Below, piece after piece: positions 49,172-60,492 of a DNA stretch of 64,000 nt (position 1 is its first letter; each line of letters starts with the position of its first letter). The DNA comes from Martelella mediterranea. Its GTDB lineage: Bacteria; Pseudomonadota; Alphaproteobacteria; Rhizobiales; Rhizobiaceae. The stretch is taken from positions 124,001-188,000 of the forward strand of contig NZ_SMAR01000001.1 in NCBI RefSeq assembly GCF_004342225.1, read 5' to 3'. Under the pieces are notes generated by a model. That model worked only from the letters and a program-made list of their open reading frames with translations. It had not been told where the DNA came from and searched no databases. Both the position numbers and the translations under genes were made by a program.

Positions 49172-50050
49172 ATGGCTTCATTGAAGGATCTGAAGCAACG
49201 TATTGCCTCGGTGAAGGCGACGCAAAAAATCACCAAGGCGATGCAGATGGTCGCTGCGGCGAAGCTGCGTCGTGCGCAGGAGGCCGCGGAAAACGCGCGG
49301 CCTTACTCCGAGCGTATGGCTGATGTTATGGCTGACCTTTCAGCCGCTGTGAGCGAAGGCGATGAAGTGCCTGCGCTGATGCGCGGCAATGGCAAGGATC
49401 AGGTGCACATGTTGCTGGTCTGCACGGCTGAGCGTGGCCTTTGCGGTGGCTTTAATGCGCAGCTTGCACGCCATACAAGGATCGAAGCGCATCGTCTGGC
49501 GTCTGAAGGCAAGACGGTTAAGATTTTCTGCGTTGGCCGAAAAGGCTATGATGCTCTGCGTCGCGAGTTTGCGGATCAGATCGTCGAGCGTGTTGAATTG
49601 CGCGATGTGCGCAAGATCGGCTTTGAGAATGCAGAAGAGATTGGCAACAAGGTCATCAAGATGTTTGATGATGAGGCGTTCGACGTCTGCACGCTGATCT
49701 ATTCAGAATTCAAATCGGTGATCTCGCAGGTTCCCACGAGCCAGCAGCTTATCCCGGCAGCCGCGCCTGAAAAGGGCGAGGAGCGTTCCGAAGCAGCACT
49801 TTACGATTACGAGCCGAATGCGGAAAGCATTCTATCGGAAATCGTACCGCTCAATATTCGTGTTCAGATTTTCCGTGCTCTGCTTGAAAACGCAGCCGGT
49901 GAGATGGGCGCGAAAATGACGGCGATGGACAACGCAACGCGCAACGCCGGTGAGATGATCGACAAACTGACACTGTCCTATAACCGACAGCGTCAGGAAA
50001 AGATCACCACGGAACTGATTGAAATTATTTCGGGCGCCGAAGCGCTCTAA
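49172..50050 (+). CDS. atpG: ATP synthase F1 gamma subunit
   Basis: 292-residue central rotor. The N-terminal helix [36 protein letters not shown] and the C-terminal [27 protein letters not shown]...[14 protein letters not shown] helix form the coiled coil turning inside the alpha-beta hexamer. Length and both signatures are standard. 21 bp before atpD. Confidence 0.97.
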   Translation: MASLKDLKQRIASVKATQKITKAMQMVAAAKLRRAQEAAENARPYSERMADVMADLSAAVSEGDEVPALMRGNGKDQVHMLLVCTAERGLCGGFNAQLARHTRIEAHRLASEGKTVKIFCVGRKGYDALRREFADQIVERVELRDVRKIGFENAEEIGNKVIKMFDDEAFDVCTLIYSEFKSVISQVPTSQQLIPAAAPEKGEERSEAALYDYEPNAESILSEIVPLNIRVQIFRALLENAAGEMGAKMTAMDNATRNAGEMIDKLTLSYNRQRQEKITTELIEIISGAEAL

Positions 50051-51508
<1,458 letters not shown>

Positions 51509-51607
51509 GAACCGTCCTTCACAAGTGCCGCGTGGCTTTTGGAAGCCCTGCGGCGCTTAAACGGCCTTCGGGCGTTTTGGCAAAGTTGAAGAAAGAATTT
51601 GAGCGTC

Positions 51608-52012
51608 ATGGCTGACAAACTGATTTTCGAGCTGGTTACTCCGGAGCACCTTCTCGCTTCTGCTGAGACGGACTCGGTGGTGATCCCGGCAACGGAAGGC
51701 GAAATGACGGTGATGCCGGATCATGCGCCCACCATGACCACGATCCGTCCCGGCATGGTCAAATTCCGCAACAGCGAAAACAAGGAATTCAAGTTCCTCG
51801 TGTTTCATGGTTTTGCGGATATTCAGGGTGAGCATTGCACACTTCTGGCCGAAACAGCGGTTCCGGTGGGTGAAGCTGGCGATGCCATCGAGAAGCGGAT
51901 CAAGGAATTGCGTGATGAGCTGATCCATGCGCGCCATGGCGAGCGCAAGAGCGCAATCGAGCAGATGCTCGGTGAGCTTACGCATCTCAATCAGACGATT
52001 TTCCCGGGCTGA
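51608..52012 (+). CDS. atpC: ATP synthase F1 epsilon subunit
   Basis: 134-residue subunit with the N-terminal beta-sandwich (KLIFELVTPEHLLASAETDSVVIPATEGEMTVMPDHAP) and C-terminal helices (RIKELRDELIHARHGERKSAIEQMLGELTHL) that can inhibit ATP hydrolysis. ATG 51608 with GAG upstream is chosen over an in-frame TTG three codons before. Last gene of the operon, followed by a terminator 32 bases on. Confidence 0.96.
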   Translation: MADKLIFELVTPEHLLASAETDSVVIPATEGEMTVMPDHAPTMTTIRPGMVKFRNSENKEFKFLVFHGFADIQGEHCTLLAETAVPVGEAGDAIEKRIKELRDELIHARHGERKSAIEQMLGELTHLNQTIFPG

Positions 52013-52042
52013 TCTTTCCGGTTTAAAACATGCGTCAATGAG

Positions 52043-52073
52043 AAAAGGCTGCGGTTTCTACCGCAGCCTTTTT
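52043..52073 (+). terminator. Intrinsic terminator of the atp operon
   Basis: Perfect 11-bp stem AAAGGCTGCGG / CCGCAGCCTTT with loop TTTCTA and a following TT, after atpC. Confidence 0.92.
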
Positions 52074-52101
52074 CGCTTTCCGTGCCTGACAAAAGTCTGC
52101 C

Positions 52102-53088
52102 TCAATCGCCAAGTGTGACGATGCCGCAGTCTCCGGCCTCCGAGCCAAACGCAAGGCGCTTGCCGTCCTTGTCCCATCCGAGCGACGTGATCGCGCCTTT
52201 TCCCGGCCGCCGCAACAGCGCTTCCTTGCCGTCTGCTATTCTGACGGCAAGGACCATACCGTCGATGAAGCCGATGGCGACCACCTCTTCAGTCGGATGA
52301 AACGCGACCTCCGTAACCATGATGTTGGAGCGTGTTCCAAGTTCGAGCGGGGCCTTGCCCATCGGGCCGTCCTTACCGGAAAACGGCCAGACGATGGCGG
52401 CAGGTGCACCTGACGTCGCAAGCCATTTGCCGCGCGGCGCCCACGACCAGGATTTTACCTTGGCTGGATAGCCGCTCATACGCATATGGCGGGCTTCCTC
52501 GCTCACCTTGCCGTCGATCTTCCAGCCGTGAAGAGCATTCTCCTGCATCGAGGTAATCAGGAAGCGCCCGTCCGGCGAAAAGTCGATACCGATATGCGCG
52601 CCCTTCCATTCGAGATCGACCGGCGGCGCGGTGCCTGTAACCCAGTGCAGCGATGCTCCATTGTAGCGGGCTGCTGCGACCCGCAGCCCTTTCGGAGCAA
52701 ACGCCACTGCCTCGACACTGCGTTCTTCGGTGAAGAGGTGCGAAGTTCCGCTCTCGATGACGCGGGTTTCCTTGCCGATAGCATAGGCTACAGCGCCGTG
52801 CGGACCGCCTGCAACAACAGAAATCCACTTGCGGGGCACGTTGACGAGTTCTTCAAACGTGCCATCACGTGCGATGCGCAGCACACGCCCGTCTTCACCA
52901 CCTGTCAGAAGTGTCTGGCTGAAGGGGTCACGAACACAGGTCAGTAGCCCGTCATGCGCTTCGATGGTTTTTTCACCTTCACCGAGGCGATGAATGACAC
53001 CACTTGCTCCCGCAAAAAAGGCGACGTCGCCGATAAATGCAGCAGTTTCTATATGATCGTCGATATCAAAGGGAGCGACACTTGGCAT
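52102..53088 (-). CDS. WD40-repeat protein coupled to a COG0523 GTPase
   Basis: 328-residue beta-propeller with about six or seven WD40-like blades (for example LLTGGEDGRVLRIARDG, VAAARYNGASLHWV, FLITSMQENALHGWKI, WLATSGAPAAIVWPF), cytoplasmic, no signal peptide. Its ATG overlaps the stop of the upstream metal-type GTPase by one base (TGATG), so the two are translated together and may interact. Such pairs recur in alphaproteobacteria. No catalytic motif; a scaffold or delivery partner is the likely role. Confidence 0.87.
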   Translation of the reverse strand: MPSVAPFDIDDHIETAAFIGDVAFFAGASGVIHRLGEGEKTIEAHDGLLTCVRDPFSQTLLTGGEDGRVLRIARDGTFEELVNVPRKWISVVAGGPHGAVAYAIGKETRVIESGTSHLFTEERSVEAVAFAPKGLRVAAARYNGASLHWVTGTAPPVDLEWKGAHIGIDFSPDGRFLITSMQENALHGWKIDGKVSEEARHMRMSGYPAKVKSWSWAPRGKWLATSGAPAAIVWPFSGKDGPMGKAPLELGTRSNIMVTEVAFHPTEEVVAIGFIDGMVLAVRIADGKEALLRRPGKGAITSLGWDKDGKRLAFGSEAGDCGIVTLGD

Positions 53089-54167
53089 CAGCTGGCAGCC
53101 TCACAGGCCTTGAATGTGCGTTCCAGCTTCTCAGCGTCAAGTTCCCGCCCGATAAAGACAAGACGGCTCTCATGGCGTTCGTCGTCTTTCCATGCGCGTT
53201 GGTGGTCACCTTCGATGATCATATGCACGCCTTGCACGACATAACGTTCCGGATCGTTCTTGAACGCAAGAATGCCTTTGAGCCGCAGAATATTCGGTCC
53301 CTGGTTTTGGGTGATCGACTGTATCCACGGGAAGAAGCGGTTCGGGTCCAGTTCTCCGCCGCGCAGGGAAACAGACTGGACCGTCACATCGTGATGGTCG
53401 GACGGGCCATGATGATGGTGATGATGCCCATGGTCGTGATCATGATCATTGTCGTGATGATGATGATCGTGATCGCAGTCCGGTCCGCATATGTGGTCAT
53501 CATGTTCATCATGATCGAGAAAATGCGGATCGTCTTCCAGCACATGTTCAAGGTCGAAAGCGCCCTGATCAAGGATGCGTTCCAGCTCAATGCCTGAGCG
53601 CTCGGTGCGATAAACACGGGCAGCGGGATTGATCGCGCGAACGAGGCTTTCAACCTCGGAAAGTTCTTCAGCGTTCACAAGATCGGTCTTGTTCAGCAGC
53701 ACGATATCGGCAAAGGCAATCTGGTCTTCTGCCTCGCGGCTGTCTTTCAGACGAAGCGGCAGGTGCTTTGCATCGACCAGTGTGATGACCGCATCAAGGG
53801 CCGTCTTGGCGCGAACATCGTCATCCATGAAGAAGGTCTGGGCAACCGGAACCGGATCCGCAAGGCCGGTCGTCTCGACGATGATTCCGTCGAAGCGCGG
53901 GCGGCGCATCAGGCTTTCAACCACACGGATGAGATCTCCACGTACGGTGCAGCAGATGCAGCCATTGTTCATTTCATAGATTTCTTCATCGGATTCGACG
54001 ATCAGATCGTTGTCAATGCCGATTTCGCCGAACTCATTGACGATAACTGCGTATTGCTTTCCGTGGTTTTCGGAAAGAATGCGGTTGAGCAGTGTCGTCT
54101 TGCCTGAGCCCAGATAGCCGGTCAGGACGGTGACCGGAATGGGCTTCGTCGTTTGCGTTTCTGTCAT
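53088..54167 (-). CDS. COG0523 GTPase, candidate zinc metallochaperone
   Basis: 359-residue G3E-family GTPase (CobW/YeiR/ZNG1 group). Walker A GYLGSGKTT (residues 17-25), the metal-binding CxCC motif in NGCICCTVRGD (70-73), NKTD guanine motif (159-162) and a CobW C-terminal domain. Between them a loop at about 219-259 holds 19 histidines with many aspartates plus a C-G-P-D-C pair, a strong metal-sequestering segment. ATG 54167 has AAAGGA upstream; a longer frame to 54263 is unlikely. No CobN nearby, so zinc (rather than cobalamin cobalt) delivery is favoured; no clear Zur box found upstream. Confidence 0.9.
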   Translation of the reverse strand: MTETQTTKPIPVTVLTGYLGSGKTTLLNRILSENHGKQYAVIVNEFGEIGIDNDLIVESDEEIYEMNNGCICCTVRGDLIRVVESLMRRPRFDGIIVETTGLADPVPVAQTFFMDDDVRAKTALDAVITLVDAKHLPLRLKDSREAEDQIAFADIVLLNKTDLVNAEELSEVESLVRAINPAARVYRTERSGIELERILDQGAFDLEHVLEDDPHFLDHDEHDDHICGPDCDHDHHHHDNDHDHDHGHHHHHHGPSDHHDVTVQSVSLRGGELDPNRFFPWIQSITQNQGPNILRLKGILAFKNDPERYVVQGVHMIIEGDHQRAWKDDERHESRLVFIGRELDAEKLERTFKACEAAS

Positions 54168-54337
54168 GGCAAATCCTTTGGGAGTTTTCCCGCTTCGGGA
54201 ATTTAGCCCGTATATAAGAAGCATGGTCTTTCGGGGCAAGCGCTGGCTGCGCAGGTGATGCAAAGGTGCTGGAGCGTCTGGCCCTTCCTGTCAAAAGTTA
54301 AATGCGTTACACGGAAAATCTATTCGATTTAAACTTT

Positions 54338-54353
54338 TATGTTGAAAAACATA
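54338..54353. promoter_or_regulatory. Inverted repeat upstream of the LacI-family gene
   Basis: TATGTT-GAAA-AACATA in an AT-rich stretch before the LacI regulator. It overlaps a second repeat AACAT-AG-ATGTT (54348-54359). Neither matches the standard LacI half-site with central CG, so either an unusual operator or chance in AT-rich DNA. Confidence 0.35.
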
Positions 54354-54428
54354 GATGTTTTGATTTAAAAATTTTAAATGAGCCTTGGTGCAATGATGTG
54401 CCAAACCCCATTCAAACGGGAGCGAAGC

Positions 54429-55469
54429 GTGGCACAAAAAGTCAAGCTATCCACCATCGCGGAATCGCTGGGCATATCCACTGCTACAGTTTCTCTGGCG
54501 CTCAGAGACAGCCCGCTCGTCGCGGCTTCTACGCGCGAACGCATTAAGGAGCAGGCGCGTGCGCTCGGTTATATCTATAACCGTCGGGCTGCCAGCCTCA
54601 GAACATCGCGTTCGGGCATTATCGGGGTTGTGGTGCATGACATCATGAACCCGTTTTACGGAGAGATCCTGAAGGCTATCGAAAGTGAGCTTGATCGCAA
54701 TCAGCACACGTTCATTTTGTCCAACCACTACGACTCTGTTGAAAAGCAGCGCAATTTTATCGAAACACTGCTGCAGCTGGGCGGTGACGGCGTGATCATG
54801 TCACCGGCCATCGGTACGCCGCCTGCGGATGTGCAGCTTGCCGAAGACAACGGCATGCCTGCAATCTTCGTTGCCCGCCGGATGGAAGAGCTGGATCTGC
54901 CGACCTATCGTGGCGATGACAGCTATGGTATCGCGCTGGCGACCAATCATCTGATTGGTCTTGGTCACCGTTGCATTGCGATGATTGGTGGAACGGATCA
55001 GACCTCGACCGGACGCGACCGCTACTCTGGCTACGTGAATGCATTGAGAAAGGCCGGTATTGAAGTTGATCCGGCGCTGCGTATTCCCGGCCCCAGAACC
55101 AAGCAGGGCGGGTTCGAGGCTGCCGTTCATTTCCTGTCATTGCCGCAAAAGCCCACAGCGGCCGTTTGCTGGAATGATCTGGTTGCCATCGGCCTGATGA
55201 ATGGCATTTCCCGTGCAGGGCTTACCCCGGGTGTTGATATTTCCGTCACCGGCTATGACGATCTTGAGGAGGCGTCGATTGCCACACCGTCGCTTACGAC
55301 GGTCTGGAATGGTCAGGCGGAAGTTGGGCGTCTGGCCGCACGGGCGCTTCTGGATAAGCTTGCAGGCTCCAGTGCGCCAGATGGTATGCATCTTATAAAG
55401 CCGGAGATGCGTATTCGCCAGTCCACCGGTCCGCATCGCGAAATGGCGGAAAATCACCACCTTGTCTGA
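54429..55469 (+). CDS. LacI-family transcriptional regulator
   Basis: 346 residues. N-terminal LacI helix-turn-helix VKLSTIAESLGISTATVSLALRDSPLVAASTRERI with hinge helix region NRRAASLRTSRS, then a periplasmic-binding-like sensor domain (GVVVHDIMNPFYGEI; DVSVTGYDD-like VDISVTGYDDLEEA). I use GTG 54429, with GGGAGC 8 bases upstream, which gives the usual compact start before the DNA-binding helix; ATG 54378 lacks a ribosome binding site. The 2-hydroxyacid dehydrogenase follows 53 bp on and is the likely target. Confidence 0.88.
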   Translation: MAQKVKLSTIAESLGISTATVSLALRDSPLVAASTRERIKEQARALGYIYNRRAASLRTSRSGIIGVVVHDIMNPFYGEILKAIESELDRNQHTFILSNHYDSVEKQRNFIETLLQLGGDGVIMSPAIGTPPADVQLAEDNGMPAIFVARRMEELDLPTYRGDDSYGIALATNHLIGLGHRCIAMIGGTDQTSTGRDRYSGYVNALRKAGIEVDPALRIPGPRTKQGGFEAAVHFLSLPQKPTAAVCWNDLVAIGLMNGISRAGLTPGVDISVTGYDDLEEASIATPSLTTVWNGQAEVGRLAARALLDKLAGSSAPDGMHLIKPEMRIRQSTGPHREMAENHHLV

Positions 55470-55522
55470 GGCGGCATCTCTGCCGCATCAATTCCCATAC
55501 TGACAAAAATCTGGAGGCTGTA

Positions 55523-56485
55523 TTGTCAAAGCCAATTGTCCTGCTGTCGCAGAACCTCAACAAGTTCGTTCAGACTTTACTCGGCGATGATGTTGAACAG
55601 CTTGTCTTGCCCGAAGCGGGTTTTTCCGCACTTGATACCGATACGATTGACCGTATCCGTGGCGTTGTTGCGTTTGGCGGTTTTTCAGGGGTCGAAATGG
55701 ACTGCCTGCCCAATCTTGAAATTATTGCATGTCCCGGCGTGGGGTATGACGGAATCGATACCGCACACGCGGCAGAGCGCGGCATTGTCGTGACCCACAC
55801 GCCGAATGTTCTCAACGATGAGGTCGCCGACACGACAATCGGACTTCTTCTGAACACGGTGCGTCAGTTTTACGCGGCAGAAAAATGGGTTCGCGAGGGG
55901 CGCTGGGCAAAAGAAGGTGGCTATGCGCTTTCACCGTTTGCACTCACCGGACGCAAGGTCGGGCTGTATGGCCTTGGCCGTATCGGAATGGAAATTGCCC
56001 AGCGGCTTGAGCCTTTCAAGGTGGAGATTGCGTATCATACCCGATCAAAGAAGGATGGCGTCGACTATGCCTATTATCCGTCATTGGCCGAGCTGGCCGA
56101 GGCCGTGGATACGCTGATCTGCATTGTGCCGAAAACACCGCAGACGCATAAGACTATCGATCAGACTGTGATGAAAGCACTTGGCCCGGAAGGTATTCTG
56201 ATTAATGTCGGACGCGGCTGGACGGTTAATGAGGATGATCTGATCGCAGCACTTGAGGCCGGAACGCTTGGAGGCGCCGGGCTGGACGTTTTCTATGATG
56301 AGCCGCATGTGCCGGAGAAGCTGATGGTGTTTGAAAATGTCAGCCTTCTGCCGCATGTTGCTTCTGCATCCGTGCCGACCCGCACGGCGATGGCACAGTT
56401 GGTCGCAGACAATATCAGCGGCTGGTTTGCGGAAGGGCGTCCGGTCACGCCGGTTCCGGAAACGCCGGTTCCGCCGAAGGCGTAA
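55523..56485 (+). CDS. D-2-hydroxyacid dehydrogenase (glyoxylate/hydroxypyruvate reductase-like)
   Basis: 320-residue NAD(P)-dependent D-isomer dehydrogenase. Rossmann loop GLYGLGRIGMEIAQRL, the catalytic arginine in INVGRGWTVNE, glutamate in DVFYDEP and histidine in LLPHVASAS. TTG 55523 is the start, supported by GGAGG 6 bases upstream. It probably forms an operon with the LacI-type regulator. Candidate substrates are glyoxylate, hydroxypyruvate or a sugar-derived 2-ketoacid. The proline-rich tail ending PVPPKA is atypical. Confidence 0.88.
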   Translation: MSKPIVLLSQNLNKFVQTLLGDDVEQLVLPEAGFSALDTDTIDRIRGVVAFGGFSGVEMDCLPNLEIIACPGVGYDGIDTAHAAERGIVVTHTPNVLNDEVADTTIGLLLNTVRQFYAAEKWVREGRWAKEGGYALSPFALTGRKVGLYGLGRIGMEIAQRLEPFKVEIAYHTRSKKDGVDYAYYPSLAELAEAVDTLICIVPKTPQTHKTIDQTVMKALGPEGILINVGRGWTVNEDDLIAALEAGTLGGAGLDVFYDEPHVPEKLMVFENVSLLPHVASASVPTRTAMAQLVADNISGWFAEGRPVTPVPETPVPPKA

Positions 56486-56494
56486 AGGCGGGGG

Positions 56495-56947
56495 TCATCG
56501 CTCCCGCCTGGTTGCGATCACCTTTTGCATCAGCTCGATAAACAGCGCGCGCTCTTCGCCCGATAGGGCGGCGAGCGCGTCTTCGTTTTCCGTTGTCGCC
56601 GCGGCAATGGCGGGATCGCGCAAGGTGCGGGCGTGTTCCGTCAGCACAACGCGTTGAACACGGCCGTCATCGGGGTCCTTTTGCCGCTTTATCAGGCCGT
56701 CGCGCTCCATGCGCGAAAGGGTATTGGCCATTGTCGCCTGTTCGATGTCGAGGCGTTCGACGAGTTCTTTCTGCGTCAGTCCGTCATTTTCCCACAATTC
56801 CAGAAGCGCCGGAAAAGTGCCCGTCGTCAGGCCAAGCGGTTTGATGCGACCGGCAAGCCCGCGTTCGAAAAGACGTGCCAGATGATTGGCGAGATAGCCC
56901 GCCGAGTGGTCTTTGGAAAAGGTCATGCGCTTCATTAGCATTTGCAT
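56495..56947 (-). CDS. MarR-family transcriptional regulator
   Basis: 150-residue winged-helix repressor: LTQKELVERLDIEQATMANTLSRMERDGLIKRQKDPDDGRVQRVVLT is the MarR DNA-binding core with wing. Start is uncertain: ATGs at 56947, 56941, 56935 and 56926 are in frame and none has a clear ribosome binding site; the first lies inside one operator palindrome, so 56935 is quite possible. Divergent from the membrane-protein gene at 57000 with two matched palindromes between, typical of MarR autoregulation. It converges on the dehydrogenase gene (9-bp gap). Confidence 0.88.
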   Translation of the reverse strand: MQMLMKRMTFSKDHSAGYLANHLARLFERGLAGRIKPLGLTTGTFPALLELWENDGLTQKELVERLDIEQATMANTLSRMERDGLIKRQKDPDDGRVQRVVLTEHARTLRDPAIAAATTENEDALAALSGEERALFIELMQKVIATRRER

Positions 56948-56959
56948 AGCTTGCTATGC
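56944..56959. promoter_or_regulatory. MarR operator 1
   Basis: Perfect inverted repeat GCATAGC-TT-GCTATGC at the start of the MarR gene, sharing ATAGC-N2-GCTAT with the second site. The two centres are 22 bp apart, about two helical turns. Confidence 0.75.
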
Positions 56960-56964
56960 AATGA

Positions 56965-56982
56965 TATATAGCATGCTATATA
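56965..56982. promoter_or_regulatory. MarR operator 2
   Basis: Perfect 18-bp palindrome TATATAGCATGCTATATA in the centre of the divergent gap, sharing ATAGC-N2-GCTAT with operator 1. Its AT-rich flanks (TATATA) may also provide -10 elements. Confidence 0.78.
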
Positions 56983-56999
56983 AATAACGGAGCACGATC

Positions 57000-57434
57000 A
57001 TGATGAAGTTAATTCACCCTGTTGCGGGCGCTTTTGCGCTGGCGATCATCACCGTTTTCTGGTTATCCACCGTGCTGACGGAGGTCTTTGCCGGCCCTGC
57101 GCTTGTCACGCGCGTCAAGATGTGGATCCCATGGGGCTTCTTGCTGTTGGTGCCGTTTCTGGCGCTGGCGGGTGCTTCGGGCTTGCGTCTCGCGCGGCCT
57201 ATGCGCGGACGACTGGTGGCGGCAAAGCGCAAACGCATGCCGATCATCGCCCTAAACGGGCTTGTCGTTTTAATGCCGTCGGCACTGTTTCTTGCAGCAA
57301 AGGCGGAGGCTGGCGCATTCGATGTGTCGTTTTATGCCGTGCAGGCGGTCGAACTCATCTTCGGCGCAGTCAACATTACGCTCCTGGCGATGAACATGCG
57401 TGACGGTTTGCGTATGAAGGGGCGGTGTTCCTGA
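57000..57434 (+). CDS. Hypothetical four-helix membrane protein, MarR-linked
   Basis: 144 residues with four hydrophobic helices (about 5-25, 41-63, 80-100 and 112-133) and basic loops (RPMRGRLVAAKRKRMP). I do not recognise the family with confidence. CGGAGC lies 6 bases before the ATG pair 57000/57003. Divergent from a MarR regulator with twin operators, so it is the presumed regulated gene. A role in response to a small toxic compound is only inference. Confidence 0.7.
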   Translation: MMKLIHPVAGAFALAIITVFWLSTVLTEVFAGPALVTRVKMWIPWGFLLLVPFLALAGASGLRLARPMRGRLVAAKRKRMPIIALNGLVVLMPSALFLAAKAEAGAFDVSFYAVQAVELIFGAVNITLLAMNMRDGLRMKGRCS

Positions 57435-57459
57435 ACCGCAGTGGCTGGTGGCCCGGGCG

Positions 57460-58215
57460 TCAGCTCTTCGCCGCCGCCCGGTAGGCTCGAACCGCATCGC
57501 CGAATGCTTCGAATATCTTGCGCGAAGGCGCGTCCGTGCTGGCCCAGTATTCCGGGTGCCACTGAACGCCAACTGCAAAGTTTTTTGCACCGATAACGGA
57601 AACCGCTTCCACTGTGCCGTCAGGCGCAGTTGCCTCAACCGAGAGGTTTGGTGCAACATCGCTGATAGCCTGCCTGTGCAGTGAATTGACCTGGATTTCG
57701 CCAGCATCCACGACACCGGCCAAACATGAGCCTTCGGCAATCGTAACCGGCTGACGGATAACGAAGGCATCATCCCGGTTGCCTTCTGCCGGTTGGCGAT
57801 GATCTATCCGGCCTTCAAGCTCCTGAACTTCGCTGACCAGTGTTCCACCAAGTGCCACATTCAGTTCCTGAATGCCGCGGCAGATGCAAAGAAGGGGCAT
57901 AGCGCGCTCGATGGCACGGCGTATCAGCGGCAGTGTATTCGCATCGCGGCCGGGATCAAACGGCCCGTCCTTTTCAGTAGCCTCTTTGCCATAAAGCGAC
58001 GGGTGAACATTGGAACGCGCACCGGTGATCAAAACGCCATCAACCCGGTCAAGAAGAGCGTCGATGTCATTGCCCTCTTCAAAAGCGGGAATGATGAAGC
58101 TCATGGCACCGGCAACGTTCAGTGCAGCACCGACATATTGTTGCTGTGCGGCATGCCAGACGGCGTCCTGAAAAAAAGACGTATCAGCTGGAACGGCGAT
58201 GATGGGCTTCGACAT
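57460..58215 (-). CDS. Gamma-glutamyl-gamma-aminobutyrate hydrolase-like class I glutamine amidotransferase
   Basis: 251-residue peptidase C26 family protein like PuuD. Nucleophile Cys112 in LLCICRGIQELN, catalytic His in VQWHPEYW, and GVLITGARSNVHPSLYG near residue 60. The family hydrolyses gamma-glutamyl-GABA in putrescine breakdown. GGGAAG precedes ATG 58215; the frame extends to 58278 but without site support. No other puu genes are nearby, so the substrate is open. Confidence 0.88.
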   Translation of the reverse strand: MSKPIIAVPADTSFFQDAVWHAAQQQYVGAALNVAGAMSFIIPAFEEGNDIDALLDRVDGVLITGARSNVHPSLYGKEATEKDGPFDPGRDANTLPLIRRAIERAMPLLCICRGIQELNVALGGTLVSEVQELEGRIDHRQPAEGNRDDAFVIRQPVTIAEGSCLAGVVDAGEIQVNSLHRQAISDVAPNLSVEATAPDGTVEAVSVIGAKNFAVGVQWHPEYWASTDAPSRKIFEAFGDAVRAYRAAAKS

Positions 58216-58396
58216 TTTCTCAACTTCCCGGACGGTAAAACAAGTGAGAGCAATGCCCCGCGCCTTTAAGCCTGTCAATCGAATCTGTTGGGCCAGAGCG
58301 TTTACGACACGGCAAAACAGAGAGAATGACAGACACGAATATTATACCTTCGTAGAAAGCTGATGGTTCATGAGCGCAAAAGCCCCCCGTAAATGA

Positions 58397-59614
<1,218 letters not shown>

Positions 59615-59641
59615 TATCTGGAAACATTGGGTGACTATCAG

Positions 59642-59672
59642 AACCCCGGATGCGCTGTCATCCGGGGTTTTT
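59642..59672 (+). terminator. Intrinsic terminator after the TRAP binding-protein gene
   Basis: Perfect 11-bp stem AACCCCGGATG / CATCCGGGGTT, loop CGCTGT, followed by TTT, 27 bases after the stop. Confidence 0.92.
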
Positions 59673-59909
59673 GCTTGATTGCGGAAGGAATGGGTTAATG
59701 GTTCGTCACGCACGCGTTTAGTTTCTCTCAACCCTGCAAGATCGGATTTTGATAACCATTCATACGCGTTGGAATTTCTTAACCCTGCCTGTTAAGGCGG
59801 TTGGTAATAACCTCGCCTATTATGCCCTCAAGACAACGAGACAAGTGGACACAAAAGTTCACAACTCAAAAGCCGAAGACAGACGGCAAAAGATGACAAG
59901 GGTGATGAG

Positions 59910-60467
59910 ATGACGAATTCGCAGCTGAAATTGGGGGCCGGGGATACAGTTCTGAGAATCGAGCCTGCCCGGTTCCCGCAAAAATTCTCCTATGTCGCCA
60001 AAGGCTCGGAAAACCGAATTGGCGTTAAACTTGACAGCCGCGGTGCTGTTGTCCGGCGCAACCTGCCGTCCAGCAATCTTCCGTTTTCAATTGCACTGCC
60101 CGGACGCGCTTTCAAAGGCGTTGCTGCCCGTGCGACTGCCCATGGCGATGGTGAGATCACCGTAACGCTGGAACTGCATCACGCAGATCCGGAACTGTGC
60201 ATTCCGTTACTTGTGGCGCACGATTTGAGCGACATTGTGGCAGACTGGCAGGACTGGGCCGAAATGTATGGCATTCCGATGCTGATGGTGGAGGCTGACG
60301 GTGTTGCCCGCCCGATCGATGGAATTGCGCACAGAACTAACGCCGCCAATGACGATATTCATCCGCATACGGCGAGAGCCAGACAAAATCCTCGCCTTAC
60401 ATTGCGCTGCCGCGATCAGGCGCTGGGTGTCGCACTGACGGTTAAGGGACGGAAAATCGCCGCCTGA
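59910..60467 (+). CDS. DUF6101 family protein
   Basis: 185 residues, cytoplasmic, no signal peptide or membrane helix. The opening LRIEPARFPQKFSY and following beta-rich segment resemble the DUF6101 family of Rhizobiales; the C-terminal part (PRLTLRCRDQALGVALTVKGRKIAA) is basic. Function unknown. GGGTGATGAG precedes the ATG; the 295-bp gap upstream holds the preceding terminator and an inverted CTTAAC/GTTAAG pair. Converges on ubiA with 25 bp between. Confidence 0.7.
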   Translation: MTNSQLKLGAGDTVLRIEPARFPQKFSYVAKGSENRIGVKLDSRGAVVRRNLPSSNLPFSIALPGRAFKGVAARATAHGDGEITVTLELHHADPELCIPLLVAHDLSDIVADWQDWAEMYGIPMLMVEADGVARPIDGIAHRTNAANDDIHPHTARARQNPRLTLRCRDQALGVALTVKGRKIAA

Positions 60468-60492
60468 CAGAACGCACGCCCCAATCGTTTGG

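Noticed and set aside
53037-53597. Plus-strand frame rich in Met and Val over the GTPase gene
   Set aside because: The methionine/valine/isoleucine run is the reverse reading of the His/Asp-codon repeats of the metal-binding loop, not a membrane protein.
53384-53653. Possible DNA repeat or CRISPR-like array in the CAT/GAT-rich stretch
   Set aside because: It is the in-frame coding of the histidine/aspartate-rich loop; no regular spacers.
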